Assembly: GCA_947488175.1 (NCBI GenBank) | Contig: CANKYO010000003.1 | Coordinates: 434,001 to 498,000 of the forward strand | From: an uncultured Paracoccaceae bacterium | Lineage (GTDB): Bacteria > Pseudomonadota > Alphaproteobacteria > Rhodobacterales > Rhodobacteraceae | DNA: 64,000 bases | Reading direction: 5' to 3' | Shown: positions 36,100 to 45,308 of the stretch, piece after piece | Numbering within the stretch: position 1 is the stretch's first letter | How the letters are laid out: the number at the start of each line of letters is the position of its first letter | Program-made: the position numbers and the translations under genes | The notes under the pieces: model-generated | What the model saw: only the letters and a program-made list of their open reading frames with translations | Told to the model about the DNA's origin: nothing | The model's database searches: none

Positions 36100-36235
36100 T
36101 GCTGATAAAACCCAATGGGCGCAAGTGTATCAGATAATGGCCAAGGCCTGCCCCGAGCAGACCAAACACCTGCTGGACGATATCCGCCGCAGCGCCCCGA
36201 TCATCGTCAAGGAACGCCAACACCATGACGCATGA
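36086..36235 (+). CDS. small ORF nested between bchX and bchY
   Basis: A 49-codon frame ([18 protein letters not shown]...) with a strong GGAGGT ribosome-binding site at 36075-36080, inside the bchX 3' end. It overlaps bchX by 14 bases and bchY by 11 and covers the whole intergenic space. The product is amphipathic and charged, with a predicted helix (QWAQVYQIMAKACPEQTKHLLDDIRR). I do not know a named family. Its position and signal argue for a real translated micro-gene, possibly coupling bchX and bchY translation or assisting the reductase. Confidence 0.65.
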   Translation: MMTPDADKTQWAQVYQIMAKACPEQTKHLLDDIRRSAPIIVKERQHHDA

Positions 36236-37826
36236 GTCCGGAAAAAAAGGCTATGAGGTCGGCTATGATGAGGCTGGCAAAGTCCAGATCATCGAAGGCG
36301 TTGCCCGTGCCGCGGTGGAGGTCCCGGATCAGGTCCGGGACGCTGTCGCGCTTGAGGGCGGCTGTACTGCCGGGGCAGCCACGATGGAGGCTGCAGCGCG
36401 GGCCGCAGGCAAATCCGACATCCTGGATCAATACGCCAAGGACTATCCGCAAGGACCCCACGACCAGCCGCAAAGCATGTGCCCGGCTTTCGGGTCTTTA
36501 CGTGTGGGCCTTCGGATGAAGCGGGTTGCGACGGTGCTGTCCGGCTCTGCCTGCTGTGTTTATGGCCTGACCTTCGTGTCCCATTTCTATGGTGCGCGCC
36601 GGTCGGTGGGTTATGTGCCGTTCAATTCAGAGACATTGGTGACCGGCAAGCTATTCGAGGATATCCGCGAAAGCGTCCACGATATGGCCGATCCTGATCG
36701 CTATGACGCGATTGTGGTGACAAACCTGTGCGTGCCGACCGCCTCTGGCGTGCCGCTGCGTTTGCTGCCGAAGGAAATCAACGGCGTGCGCATCGTCGGG
36801 ATTGACGTGCCCGGTTTCGGGATCCCGACCCATGCCGAGGCCAAGGATGTGCTGGCCGGTGCGATGCTGAACTATGCCCGCGAAGAGGTTGCGGCAGGTC
36901 CGGTGCAAGCGCCCGTAGGCGTCAAGTCAGACCGTCCCACCGTTGCGCTATTGGGTGAGATGTTCCCCGCCGATCCAATGATGATCGGCGCCATGCTGGG
37001 CCCGATGGGGTTGGCTGCTGGTCCTGTTGTTCCGACACGCGAATGGCGCGAACTTTATGCGGCCCTTGATTGCGGTGCAGTTGCAGCGATCCACCCGTTT
37101 TATACCGCGTCCATCCGAGAGTTCGAGGCAGCCGGTCGTCCAATCGTAGGTTCCGCCCCGGTGGGCTACAACGGCACTGCGGCTTGGCTGATGAATATCG
37201 GCGAGGCATTCAACGTGCCGCCAGCACAGATTGCGGCGGCCCAGAATGCGTTTCTGCCTGCAATCAGCGAGGCGCTAAAAGGCGCTCAGATCAACGGCAC
37301 CGTGACCCTGTCGGGTTATGAAGGGTCCGAGTTGCTGGTCGCTCGCCTGCTGATCGAAAGCGGCGCGGATGTCCCTTACGTTGGTACCGCCTGCCCAAAG
37401 ACGCCGTGGTTGGCAGCGGATGCCGAATGGCTTGCCTCGCGCGGGGTGAAAGTGACTTATCGCGCTTCGCTCGAGGATGATCTGGCCGCTGTTGACGCGA
37501 TCAAACCAGACCTTGCCATTGGCACAACACCCGTTGTGCAGCACGCCAAGGAACACGGCATTCCGGCGCTTTACTTCACCAACCTGATTTCTGCACGGCC
37601 ACTCATGGGGCCAGCGGGTGCGGGCTCGCTGGCTCAGGTCGTGAATGCGGCAATTGCCGGGAAAGAGAAGATGGACACCATGCGCGCGTTCTTCGAGGGC
37701 GTGGGCAACGGGGACACGGCAGGTGTCTGGGAGGGGTCGCCGAACCTGCGGCCGGACTTCCGTGCGCAGCATCAAAAGAAGCTCGACAAGATGGCGCGGG
37801 CCGCGAAAGCGGAGCAAATGATATGA
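36225..37826 (+). CDS. bchY: chlorophyllide a reductase subunit Y
   Basis: BchY is the NifD-like half of the catalytic BchYZ component that binds chlorophyllide a. The 533-residue protein has [53 protein letters not shown] (about 85-137), which is distinctive for BchY and includes Cys residues for the 4Fe-4S cluster. AAGGAA precedes the ATG by about ten bases. The first 50 residues are variable. Two stem-loops follow before bchZ. Confidence 0.95.
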   Translation: MTHESGKKGYEVGYDEAGKVQIIEGVARAAVEVPDQVRDAVALEGGCTAGAATMEAAARAAGKSDILDQYAKDYPQGPHDQPQSMCPAFGSLRVGLRMKRVATVLSGSACCVYGLTFVSHFYGARRSVGYVPFNSETLVTGKLFEDIRESVHDMADPDRYDAIVVTNLCVPTASGVPLRLLPKEINGVRIVGIDVPGFGIPTHAEAKDVLAGAMLNYAREEVAAGPVQAPVGVKSDRPTVALLGEMFPADPMMIGAMLGPMGLAAGPVVPTREWRELYAALDCGAVAAIHPFYTASIREFEAAGRPIVGSAPVGYNGTAAWLMNIGEAFNVPPAQIAAAQNAFLPAISEALKGAQINGTVTLSGYEGSELLVARLLIESGADVPYVGTACPKTPWLAADAEWLASRGVKVTYRASLEDDLAAVDAIKPDLAIGTTPVVQHAKEHGIPALYFTNLISARPLMGPAGAGSLAQVVNAAIAGKEKMDTMRAFFEGVGNGDTAGVWEGSPNLRPDFRAQHQKKLDKMARAAKAEQMI

Positions 37827-37848
37827 AGAATTTTGGCCAAAATTCTTC
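37825..37848. repeat. 24-bp perfect palindrome after bchY
   Basis: GAAGAATTTTGG followed directly by its reverse complement. It begins inside the bchY stop codon. In RNA it forms a hairpin with a GGCC tip. Together with the next stem-loop it fills the bchY-bchZ gap. Confidence 0.8.
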
Positions 37849-37854
37849 CGTCGG

Positions 37855-37881
37855 GCAAAATCTTCGTCACGAAGATTTTGC
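37855..37881. repeat. second bchY-bchZ stem-loop
   Basis: Perfect 12-bp stem GCAAAATCTTCG / CGAAGATTTTGC with a three-base loop (tca). The arms resemble the preceding palindrome (GAAGA-TTTTG). There is no terminal U-tract and the bchZ ribosome-binding site AAGGAGG follows at about 37890, so it is probably a stability or processing element rather than a terminator. Confidence 0.8.
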
Positions 37882-37902
37882 AGCCCCGAAAGGAGGCGCG
37901 CC

Positions 37903-39363
37903 ATGCTAGTCACCGATCATGATCGCGCTGGCGGCTACTGGGGTGCAGTCTATGCATTCTGCGCCGTCAAGGGCCTGCAAGTTGTGATTGACGGCCCTGT
38001 GGGTTGCGAAAACCTGCCCGTGACATCCGTCCTGCACTACACCGATGGCCTGCCCCCGCATGAACTGCCCATCGTCGTCACCGGCCTTGGCGAAAGCGAA
38101 ATGGGTGAAGGCACCGAAGAAGCGATGAAGCGGGCCTGGGACACGCTAGATCCTGCGCTGCCTGCGGTCGTTGTAACTGGATCAATTGCCGAGATGATTG
38201 GCGGCGGTGTCACCCCGCAAGGCACCAATATCCAGCGTTTCCTGCCCCGCACCATTGATGAAGATCAGTGGGAATGCGCGGACCGGGCCATGACCTGGAT
38301 TTTTACCGAATTCGGCATGACCAAAGGCCGCATGCCGCCTGAGAAGAAGCGCGAAGAAGACGCCAAGCCGCGCGTGAACATTCTTGGGCCGATGTATGGC
38401 GCTTTCAACATGCCGTCCGATCTGGCCGAAATCCGGCGTCTGGTCGAAGGGATCGGGGCCGAGGTCAACATGGTGATGCCGCTGGGCGCCCATGTGGCCG
38501 AGATGCGCAATCTGGTGAACGCCGATGTGAACATCACCATGTATCGCGAGTTCGGGCGCGGGCTTTGCGAGGTCCTGGGCAAGCCATACCTGCAGGCACC
38601 ATTCGGAATCGACAGCACCACGAAATTCCTGCGTAAACTGGGTGAGTTGACGGGTCTCGACCCGGAGCCGTTCATTGAGCGCGAAAAACATTCGACGATC
38701 AAACCAGTCTGGGACCTATGGCGTTCGGTCACGCAGGACTTCTTTGCGACTGCCGAGTTTGGGATCGTCGCCAATGAGACCTATGCAAGAGGTGTGCGTC
38801 ATTTCCTCGAAGGTGACCTGGGTTTCCCCTGTGCTTTCGCCGTTGCCCGCTGCCGTGGCAAGAAGACCAACAATGACGAAGTGCGCAGCCTGATCCACAC
38901 CAAACGACCGCTGATCGTACTCGGGTCGATCAACGAAAAAATGTATATGGCCGAGATGGAGGCAGGGCATGGCCCATCGCCTGTATTCATCCCCGCCAGC
39001 TTCCCCGGTGCTGCCATCCGGCGCGCTACGGGCACGCCGTTCATGGGCTATGCAGGGGCGACTTACCTGCTGCAAGAGGTCTGCAATGGCCTGTTCGATG
39101 CGCTGTTCCATATCCTGCCGCTGGCCACCGATATGGATGCAACCGACGCCACCCTGACACCGCTGCGCCGCGATTTCCCTTGGGATGCCGACGCGCAGGC
39201 CAAGCTGGATGAGATCGTGGCGACCCATCCGATCCTGACACGTATTTCTGCCGCCAAAACGCTGCGGGACGCAGCCGAACGCGCGGCCCTCGACGCCGGA
39301 GCCGACCGGGTTGTTCTGGAAACCGTCGAGACCCTGCAATCATCCTCGGGAGGACGCAAATGA
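37903..39363 (+). CDS. bchZ: chlorophyllide a reductase subunit Z
   Basis: BchZ is the NifK-like partner of BchY. The 486-residue protein begins [68 protein letters not shown], with conserved Cys35 in GPVGCEN. The C-terminal third holds [33 protein letters not shown], typical of the family. A strong AAGGAGG site precedes the ATG. Its stop overlaps the pufQ ATG (ATGA), linking bch and puf transcription as a superoperon. Confidence 0.95.
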   Translation: MLVTDHDRAGGYWGAVYAFCAVKGLQVVIDGPVGCENLPVTSVLHYTDGLPPHELPIVVTGLGESEMGEGTEEAMKRAWDTLDPALPAVVVTGSIAEMIGGGVTPQGTNIQRFLPRTIDEDQWECADRAMTWIFTEFGMTKGRMPPEKKREEDAKPRVNILGPMYGAFNMPSDLAEIRRLVEGIGAEVNMVMPLGAHVAEMRNLVNADVNITMYREFGRGLCEVLGKPYLQAPFGIDSTTKFLRKLGELTGLDPEPFIEREKHSTIKPVWDLWRSVTQDFFATAEFGIVANETYARGVRHFLEGDLGFPCAFAVARCRGKKTNNDEVRSLIHTKRPLIVLGSINEKMYMAEMEAGHGPSPVFIPASFPGAAIRRATGTPFMGYAGATYLLQEVCNGLFDALFHILPLATDMDATDATLTPLRRDFPWDADAQAKLDEIVATHPILTRISAAKTLRDAAERAALDAGADRVVLETVETLQSSSGGRK

Positions 39364-39584
39364 CTGATTTCACAACAGATGCACCGGTGCTTCGGAGCCG
39401 AACCGCACCCCCGAAACGTGAATACTATGCCTATTTCACGCTGATCTTTCTGGCGACCCTGCCCTTGGCATTTCTGACCTGGGGGCTGTCGGCAGCCCGC
39501 CGGATGGAACTGCCTGAAAAGGGACCGCTGGCCAAGGCCTGGACACAGGCCCGGATCATTACGCCGCATATCTTCAACGCATGA
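39360..39584 (+). CDS. pufQ: PufQ, bacteriochlorophyll synthesis/assembly protein
   Basis: A 74-residue single-helix protein with [27 protein letters not shown] (about 17-43), the PufQ pattern. PufQ supports bacteriochlorophyll synthesis and delivery to the light-harvesting complexes at the membrane. It overlaps bchZ by four bases. The 147 bases to pufB hold short hairpins such as GCCCA-gcga-TGGGC (39603-39616). Confidence 0.9.
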   Translation: MTDFTTDAPVLRSRTAPPKREYYAYFTLIFLATLPLAFLTWGLSAARRMELPEKGPLAKAWTQARIITPHIFNA

Positions 39585-39731
39585 AGATACGGCAAGACAT
39601 TTGCCCAGCGATGGGCATCCACAGGTTCATCATTCCCCCCCGGGATGGTGGATTGGGGCAGAGGAAGAGCTTCTGTCGTAACCCGGCCGCGGGGGGTGCG
39701 CGGCGTCAGACCCCAATTTTGGAGACAAAAC

Positions 39732-39887
39732 ATGGCTGACAAATCAGACCTGTCTTTCACAGGTCTTACTGACGAGCAGGCCCAGGAGCTGCACTCAGTT
39801 TATATGAGCGGGTTTGCGATCTTCACGATCGTCGCCCTGATTGCTCATTTTCTGACGTACATCAAGCTTCCTTGGTTCAGCTGGTAG
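39732..39887 (+). CDS. pufB: LH1 antenna beta subunit
   Basis: A 51-residue light-harvesting 1 beta polypeptide. The central helix [20 protein letters not shown] ends in the bacteriochlorophyll-ligating His near residue 39, followed by the aromatic C-terminus LPWFSW. The ATG at 39732 has GGAG upstream; the frame is open back to 39645, but that extension is not LH1-like. pufA follows 14 bases later. Confidence 0.95.
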   Translation: MADKSDLSFTGLTDEQAQELHSVYMSGFAIFTIVALIAHFLTYIKLPWFSW

Positions 39888-39901
39888 GAAAGGAATAGCA
39901 C

Positions 39902-40057
39902 ATGGCACAGTTCTACAAGATCTGGCTGGTATTCGACCCGCGCCGCGTCTTCGTGGCTCAGGGCGTATTCCTGTTCCTGCTCGCAGCGATGATTCACCTC
40001 GTCCTGCTGAGCAACCCAGCGACAAACTGGTTCCAGCTCGCCTTTGGCGCGCAGTAA
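39902..40057 (+). CDS. pufA: LH1 antenna alpha subunit
   Basis: A 51-residue polypeptide that begins [20 protein letters not shown], as LH1 alpha chains do. The membrane helix [17 protein letters not shown] contains the bacteriochlorophyll-binding His near residue 32. AAGGAA precedes the ATG. It pairs with PufB to form the ring around the reaction centre. A stem-loop after the stop probably protects the abundant pufBA message. Confidence 0.96.
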   Translation: MAQFYKIWLVFDPRRVFVAQGVFLFLLAAMIHLVLLSNPATNWFQLAFGAQ

Positions 40058-40079
40058 CCGGCTTCGCCGCACAAGATAG

Positions 40080-40110
40080 CTACGGGCAGGGCTCCGTGTT
40101 CTGCCCGTAG
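40080..40110 (+). repeat. pufA-pufL intercistronic stem-loop
   Basis: Perfect 10-bp stem CTACGGGCAG / CTGCCCGTAG with an 11-base loop. A hairpin at this place in Rhodobacter blocks 3' decay and keeps pufBA mRNA in excess over pufLM; the same role is expected here. There is no U-tract. Confidence 0.88.
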
Positions 40111-40184
40111 CAAACACCGACATTGACGATGACAGGGCGCGCCCGAACGGGGACGCAGGGCCTGTCCATGAATGGAGTAGGAAG

Positions 40185-41015
40185 ATGGCGCAGCTCAGCT
40201 TCGAAAGAAAATACCGGGTCCGTGGCGGGACATTGGTAGGCGGTGATCTGTTCGACTTTTGGGTGGGGCCATTTTACGTTGGCTTCTTCGGGGTCACGAC
40301 GTTCTTTTTTGCCGTCCTAGGCACGATCTTGATCTTTTACGGGGCCAGCCAAGGCCCCACATGGAACCCCTGGCTGATCTCGATTGATCCGCCGCCTTTG
40401 GAATACGGTCTGGGTGCAGCGCCGTTACTGGAAGGCGGGCTGTGGCAGATTATCACGATCTGCGCCATCGGTGCCTTCGTCAGCTGGATGATGCGCGAGG
40501 TCGAGATTTGCCGCAAACTCGGCATCGGCTACCATGTGCCGTTCGCGTTTGGGGTTGCCATCTTTGCTTATGTGACGCTGGTGGTGATCCGCCCGGTCCT
40601 GCTGGGCGCGTGGGGGCACGGCTTCCCTTATGGTATCTTCAGCCACCTAGATTGGGTGAACAATGTGGGCTACGCCTATGGCAATTTCCACTACAATCCT
40701 GCCCATATGGTGGCGATCACCTTCTTCTTTACCACCTGTCTGGCGCTGGCGCTGCACGGCTCACTTGTGCTGTCCGCGGTCAACCCTGGCAAGGGCAAGG
40801 AAATCGCTTCGCCTGACCACGAAGACACCTATTTCCGCGATCTGATCGGCTATTCCATCGGGCCACTGGGCATCCACCGGCTGGGCCTGTTCCTGGCGCT
40901 GAATGCCGGCTTCTGGAGTGCGATCTGCATCGTGATCTCGGGCACCATCTGGTTCGAGGAATGGATCGTCTGGTGGGATTGGTATTACGAACTGCCTTGG
41001 TGGCGGGATCTGTAG
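40185..41015 (+). CDS. pufL: photosynthetic reaction centre L subunit
   Basis: A 276-residue five-helix membrane subunit that binds the special pair, the active-branch bacteriopheophytin and QA/QB cofactors together with Puf[15 protein letters not shown] (first helix), FGYPYGI-type loop [31 protein letters not shown] and the His in YNPAHM (bacteriochlorophyll/iron region) are characteristic. Length is close to the usual 275-282. A GTAGGAAG ribosome-binding site precedes the ATG. Confidence 0.97.
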   Translation: MAQLSFERKYRVRGGTLVGGDLFDFWVGPFYVGFFGVTTFFFAVLGTILIFYGASQGPTWNPWLISIDPPPLEYGLGAAPLLEGGLWQIITICAIGAFVSWMMREVEICRKLGIGYHVPFAFGVAIFAYVTLVVIRPVLLGAWGHGFPYGIFSHLDWVNNVGYAYGNFHYNPAHMVAITFFFTTCLALALHGSLVLSAVNPGKGKEIASPDHEDTYFRDLIGYSIGPLGIHRLGLFLALNAGFWSAICIVISGTIWFEEWIVWWDWYYELPWWRDL

Positions 41016-41028
41016 GAGGACATGAACA

Positions 41029-41958
41029 ATGGCTGAATATCAAAACATCTTCACCCAGGTTCAGGTCCAGGGACCGCCCGAACTGGGGATCAACCCTACC
41101 GACACCAACCCCGCGTCAGAGCGGATCGGCAAAGGCCGGTTCTCCAAGCTGGCTGGCTGGTTCGGCAACGCCCAGCTTGGACCGCTCTACCTTGGGTCAT
41201 TCGGCGTCATCTCGCTGGCGACCGGTCTGATCTGGTTTGTCATGGTTGGCATGTCATTTTGGGCGCAGGCTGATTACAACCCGGCGATTTTCCTGCGGGA
41301 TCTGTTCTGGCTGTCGCTGGATCCGCCATCGCCCGGCTATGGTCTGGGCATGCCGCCCATGGATGACGGCGGCTATTTCATGATCGCCTCGTTCTTCCTG
41401 TTGGTCTCAGTGCTGACATGGTGGGTGCGGACTTATCTGCGGGCCGAAGCGCTGGGGATGGGCAAACATGTGGCCTGGGCATTCGCGTCGGCCATCTGGC
41501 TGTTCCTGGTGCTGGGCCTGTTCCGGCCGATCCTGATGGGCGACTGGTCTGAAATGGTGCCTTACGGCGTCTTCAGCCATCTGGACTGGACCAACCTGTT
41601 CTCGATCACCTATGGCAACCTGTTCTACAACCCGTTCCACGCGCTGAGCATCGTGTTCCTGTATGGATCCGCGCTGCTGTTCGCGATGCATGGGGCCACA
41701 ATCCTTGCCGTCAGCCGCTTTGGTGGCGAACGTGAGATCGAACAGATCGTGGATCGGGGCACGGCAACCGAACGGGCCGCCCTGTTCTGGCGCTGGACCA
41801 TGGGCTTTAACGCCACGATGGAAGGTATCCACCGTTGGGCCTGGTGGTTTGCGGTTCTGACGACCCTGACAGGCGGTATCGGCATCCTGCTGACCGGAAC
41901 AGTTGTCGATAACTGGTTCGTCTGGGCGCAAGACCACGGCTACGCCCCGCTGGATTAA
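41029..41958 (+). CDS. pufM: photosynthetic reaction centre M subunit
   Basis: A 309-residue five-helix partner of PufL. It starts [20 protein letters not shown] and contains the special-pair loop [63 protein letters not shown]. The later [13 protein letters not shown] holds an iron-ligand His. No C-terminal cytochrome partner (pufC) follows; pufX does, nine bases on. Confidence 0.97.
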   Translation: MAEYQNIFTQVQVQGPPELGINPTDTNPASERIGKGRFSKLAGWFGNAQLGPLYLGSFGVISLATGLIWFVMVGMSFWAQADYNPAIFLRDLFWLSLDPPSPGYGLGMPPMDDGGYFMIASFFLLVSVLTWWVRTYLRAEALGMGKHVAWAFASAIWLFLVLGLFRPILMGDWSEMVPYGVFSHLDWTNLFSITYGNLFYNPFHALSIVFLYGSALLFAMHGATILAVSRFGGEREIEQIVDRGTATERAALFWRWTMGFNATMEGIHRWAWWFAVLTTLTGGIGILLTGTVVDNWFVWAQDHGYAPLD

Positions 41959-41966
41959 GGAGAGAG

Positions 41967-42203
41967 ATGATGAAAAACGATAACATCCTTAACCTGAACG
42001 AAAAGAGCAGGCTGACCGCCGATATCACGCTCTTGATGCTCAAGGGGGCAGGTTATGCCGCGGCCTTCATCCTGGCGGTATGGCTGATCATCGCGGTCAT
42101 CGCGCTCATTGGTCGGGCCCTTCCCGCCGAAAGCCGGGACACACCTGATCCGATTATCCGGTCGTCACTCACGGTTGATGCACCTCTGGTGCAGACACTC
42201 TGA
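41967..42203 (+). CDS. pufX: PufX, LH1 ring-opening protein
   Basis: A 78-residue single-helix protein (MLKGAGYAAAFILAVWLIIAVIALIGRALP). PufX interrupts the LH1 ring so quinones can exchange and organises core dimers in Rhodobacter. Sequence conservation is low in this family; the assignment rests on position after pufM, length, the K-G-A-G-x-A helix start and GR(A/M)LP after the helix. AAGGAG precedes the ATG; a second ATG follows immediately. Confidence 0.9.
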   Translation: MMKNDNILNLNEKSRLTADITLLMLKGAGYAAAFILAVWLIIAVIALIGRALPAESRDTPDPIIRSSLTVDAPLVQTL

Positions 42204-42210
42204 CCACCTT

Positions 42211-42244
42211 GGGGCGGGCGGCGCGCGACGCTGCCGCCCGCCCC
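42211..42244 (+). terminator. strong stem-loop after pufX
   Basis: Perfect 12-bp GC-only stem GGGGCGGGCGGC / GCCGCCCGCCCC with a 10-base loop, eight bases after the pufX stop. There is no clear U-tract, so it may act as a 3' barrier for the puf mRNA or as a weak terminator. Confidence 0.75.
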
Positions 42245-42324
42245 TTCGCCGTCGAACCTCCCTCCCTGGCTGGTTCGTCTTGGGGCATTGCGCCCCGTTC
42301 CCTTCCTGTTGGCTACAGGAGACT

Positions 42325-42363
42325 GGCGTCGCAAGCGGGGCAAACCCCTTGCGGCGCCTTTTT
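42325..42363 (+). terminator. intrinsic terminator/attenuator immediately upstream of dxs
   Basis: Arms GGCGTCGCAAGCGGGG and CCCCTTGCGGCGCC pair with one wobble and one bulge around a CAAA loop and are followed by TTTTT. It ends only about 20 bases before the dxs start and nine before its ribosome-binding site. It would end puf transcription or limit read-through into dxs. Confidence 0.8.
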
Positions 42364-42383
42364 ATACCTCAAGAGGTAACGCT

Positions 42384-44309
42384 ATGACCGATCGCCCCGA
42401 TACCCCGTTTCTTGACAGTGCTGCCGGTCCTGCCGATCTGCGACGGCTGAATGACACGGCGCTGGCGAACCTCGCCGATGACCTGCGGGCCGAGGTGATT
42501 TCGGCCGTGTCCCAGACCGGCGGGCATCTGGGGTCCTCGCTGGGTGTGGTGGAACTGACCGTCGCCATTCATGCGGTTTTCGACACGCCCCGGGACAAGC
42601 TGATCTGGGATGTCAGCCACCAATGCTATCCGCACAAGGTACTGACCGGGCGGCGCGACCGGATCCGCACGTTGCGGCAGGAAGGTGGGCTGTCGGGCTT
42701 TACCAAGCGTGCAGAAAGCGAATACGACCCGTTTGGCGCGGCCCATTCCAGCACGTCGATTTCCGCCGCGCTTGGCTTTACGGTCGGTCGCGATATGGGT
42801 CAGCCGACGGGTGACGCGATTGCCGTGATTGGCGACGGGTCGATCAGTGCTGGCATGGCCTATGAGGCGATGAACAATGCCGGGCACGAGGGGCGGCGCC
42901 TGTTCGTGATCCTGAACGATAATGAGATGTCGATTGCACCGCCCGTGGGGGCGATGTCCAAATATTTATCGAGCCTTTATGCCTCGCCCATGGGCGAGCT
43001 GCACAAGATGGCCGAGGGGTTCGAGGCGGCCTTGCCCGGCCCCTTGCGCGACCACGCCCGTCGCGCACGGCAGTTGGTGACAGGGGTGCAGACAGGCGGG
43101 TCCGGCACGCTGTTCGAGGAGCTGGGGTTCAGCTATATCGGCCCGATTGACGGACATGATATGTCACAGCTTTTGCCAGTCTTGCGGGCGGCAAAAACAC
43201 GGGCGACAGGCCCCGTGCTGATCCATGTTTGTACAACAAAAGGAAAGGGTTACGCCCCTGCAGAGGGGAGTGCCGATTGCGGGCACGGTGTGTCAAAATT
43301 CGATGTGGCCACCGGCGCGCAAGCCAAGGGAAAGTCCAACGCGCCCGCCTATACCAAGGTGTTCGGATCGGCGCTGACGAAAGAGGCCGAGCTTGACCCG
43401 AAAGTCGTCGCCGTCACGGCGGCGATGCCGTCAGGAACCGGGGTCAACATTATGGGTGAGCGGTTTCCGAACCGTGTGTTTGATGTGGGCATCGCCGAAC
43501 AGCACGGTGTGACATTCAGCGCAGGTATGGCCGCATCAGGGTTGAAACCGTTTTGCGCCATTTACTCAACCTTCCTGCAGCGCGGCTATGATCAGGTTGT
43601 GCATGATGTTGCCTTGCAAAACTTACCGGTTCGTTTCGCAATCGACCGTGCGGGCCTTGTGGGCGCCGATGGTCCGACCCATGCAGGCGCGTTCGACATC
43701 GGCTATATGGCGGCGCTGCCCAATATGGTGGTGATGGCCGCCGGGGACGAATTGGAACTGATGCATATGGTGCGCACGGCTGCGGCCCATGATGCGGGGC
43801 CGATTGCGTTCCGCTATCCGCGGGGCGAAGGGGTCGGTGTAGACCTGCCCGAACGGGGTGAGATTATCGCTATCGGCAAGGGCCGCGTGGTCCGTGAAGG
43901 CACTGATATCGCTTTGCTTTCCTTTGGTGCACATCTGGCCGAATGCCACAAGGCGGCTGACGCGATGGCGGCACAGGGCGTGTCTGTGACGATTGCCGAT
44001 GCACGCTTTGCCAAGCCGCTGGACCGCGATCTGATCCGGCAGTTGTTACGTAATCACAAGGCGCTGGTGACAGTTGAACAAGGCGCGCGTGGCGGGTTCG
44101 GCGCCATGGTTCTGCATGATCTGGCCAATGATGGCTTGCTGGACGGACGCTGCCAAATCAGAACGATGACACTGCCGGACCGGTACATCGATCAAGCCTC
44201 ACCGGCAGCGATGTATGCCGATGCCGGACTGACGGCGGTGGACATCGCCGCGACCGCCATGCAGGCCGCCGGGGTCAGGCTGAAACGGTCGCCCCAGGGT
44301 GTTGCGTGA
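42384..44309 (+). CDS. dxs: 1-deoxy-D-xylulose-5-phosphate synthase
   Basis: DXS condenses pyruvate and glyceraldehyde-3-phosphate with thiamine diphosphate, the first step of the MEP isoprenoid pathway that supplies CrtE and the phytyl tail. The 641-residue protein has [18 protein letters not shown] (about 72-89), the cofactor motif [18 protein letters not shown] (about 152-169) and the catalytic Glu in [17 protein letters not shown] (about 368-384). The ATG at 42384 has AGAGGT upstream. Placement after pufX is shared with Rhodobacter. A terminator hairpin lies just before it. Confidence 0.96.
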   Translation: MTDRPDTPFLDSAAGPADLRRLNDTALANLADDLRAEVISAVSQTGGHLGSSLGVVELTVAIHAVFDTPRDKLIWDVSHQCYPHKVLTGRRDRIRTLRQEGGLSGFTKRAESEYDPFGAAHSSTSISAALGFTVGRDMGQPTGDAIAVIGDGSISAGMAYEAMNNAGHEGRRLFVILNDNEMSIAPPVGAMSKYLSSLYASPMGELHKMAEGFEAALPGPLRDHARRARQLVTGVQTGGSGTLFEELGFSYIGPIDGHDMSQLLPVLRAAKTRATGPVLIHVCTTKGKGYAPAEGSADCGHGVSKFDVATGAQAKGKSNAPAYTKVFGSALTKEAELDPKVVAVTAAMPSGTGVNIMGERFPNRVFDVGIAEQHGVTFSAGMAASGLKPFCAIYSTFLQRGYDQVVHDVALQNLPVRFAIDRAGLVGADGPTHAGAFDIGYMAALPNMVVMAAGDELELMHMVRTAAAHDAGPIAFRYPRGEGVGVDLPERGEIIAIGKGRVVREGTDIALLSFGAHLAECHKAADAMAAQGVSVTIADARFAKPLDRDLIRQLLRNHKALVTVEQGARGGFGAMVLHDLANDGLLDGRCQIRTMTLPDRYIDQASPAAMYADAGLTAVDIAATAMQAAGVRLKRSPQGVA

Positions 44310-44485
44310 CCCCCCACCGTACGGTGGTTTTCGCGATTTAGCGCGAAGCATAGGTTAACGCCTTATTTTGCTGGGAAATGGCCGGTCGGCATCGCGTCGG
44401 ATTTACGTCGGCAAAACGTCGGACCTTTTTGCAGCGTTTGGTGGGGTTAAGGGTGCGCGCGGTGGGGTTTGTTAACGGGTGTTAG
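44301..44485 (+). repeat. dispersed intergenic element, copy B
   Basis: Second copy, inverted relative to 10092-10282. GTCGG units start at 44385, 44396, 44407 and 44418, exactly 11 bp apart. The hairpin TTCGCG-atttag-CGCGAA is at 44330-44347; copy A has TTCGCC and GGCGAA, a compensatory change. A palindrome CCACCGTACGGTGG (44314-44327) and conserved GTTAACGCC and GGTGGGGTTTGTTAA blocks complete it. It starts at the very end of dxs and fills the gap to the next gene. Confidence 0.8.
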
Positions 44486-44534
44486 AGATTCGATATGGGT
44501 GAGATCATCAATCCTGATGTTTGTTGGAAACGTT

Positions 44535-45158
44535 CTAATGCAGCCGATTGGCCGTGAATGATGGAAATGTGCGATAGTGGCCGACATTGCGTTTTTGAAT
44601 TTGCTCCAGAAAGGCATCCGAACAGTACAGGCTGCCTTTGAAATACTTGTCCATCCAAAGATGGCGTCCCGCGATGGCGTCCTCGGCCCAGGTGATCTTT
44701 GGATGGGTTGTTGTTCGAAGATAAAACCGAAACGTCCCATCGATATACTCCGGTACGACCTCCGATTTTTCGGGGATGATTCCATCAATCAACTGACCCG
44801 CGCGGAACAGGAAATGCTTGGTGTCAAACAACTCTTCCGACTGCGAATACAGCGAGACCGGATGAAAGAAATGTACGCCAGGCTCCATTTCTTCAATCAG
44901 CGCCTTCATGCCCTCATCAAAGAAAATATCATAGGCGAAGCGCCCGCTGCAAATTGCGGGAACAGTTGTGTGTCTTTTTCTGTTGTTTATCGTCAGGCCA
45001 TAGGGAATTGGCGGAAGATCTGGATGGAAGGGAACACCATGCTCCATTCCCAAATGACTATATTTTTCAGGAAGCTGATTCTGTTCTTCTTCCGTCAGCA
45101 TGTCCCCCCAGTGCAGTTCGCGACTATCAGTGATCTCTGCCGTCAGTTGCCAAGGCAT
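44535..45158 (-). CDS. Imm11-like (DUF1629-type) hypothetical protein
   Basis: A 207-residue soluble protein, more AT-rich than its surroundings. The layout, with GVHFFHPVSLYSQSE (about 94-108), then FLFRAGQLIDGIIPEKSE and a late HLWMDKYFKGSLYCSDAFLEQIQK (about 168-191), resembles imm11-family immunity proteins that neutralise polymorphic toxins. The resemblance is by eye and weak. No toxin gene is adjacent. It stands alone, convergent with dxs and next to repeat copy B. Confidence 0.5.
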   Translation of the reverse strand: MPWQLTAEITDSRELHWGDMLTEEEQNQLPEKYSHLGMEHGVPFHPDLPPIPYGLTINNRKRHTTVPAICSGRFAYDIFFDEGMKALIEEMEPGVHFFHPVSLYSQSEELFDTKHFLFRAGQLIDGIIPEKSEVVPEYIDGTFRFYLRTTTHPKITWAEDAIAGRHLWMDKYFKGSLYCSDAFLEQIQKRNVGHYRTFPSFTANRLH

Positions 45159-45308
45159 TTATGATTTCCCTTTTTTTGGGCCATGCATGGTTTGCGGCTC
45201 CGTTGTTCCTAACGATTCCATGTGCGTCAGCATGATCATGATCTACGACGTCAGCGGATCGCCGTCATTTCCTGGTTGTTCTAGGTCGGATGTAGTCGAA
45301 CAAGTGCA

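Noticed and set aside
39645..39731. In-frame upstream extension of pufB, possibly a pufK-like leader
   Set aside because: It has no ribosome-binding site of its own at 39645, is Arg-rich, and the pufB ATG at 39732 has a clear GGAG signal. I cannot show it is translated.
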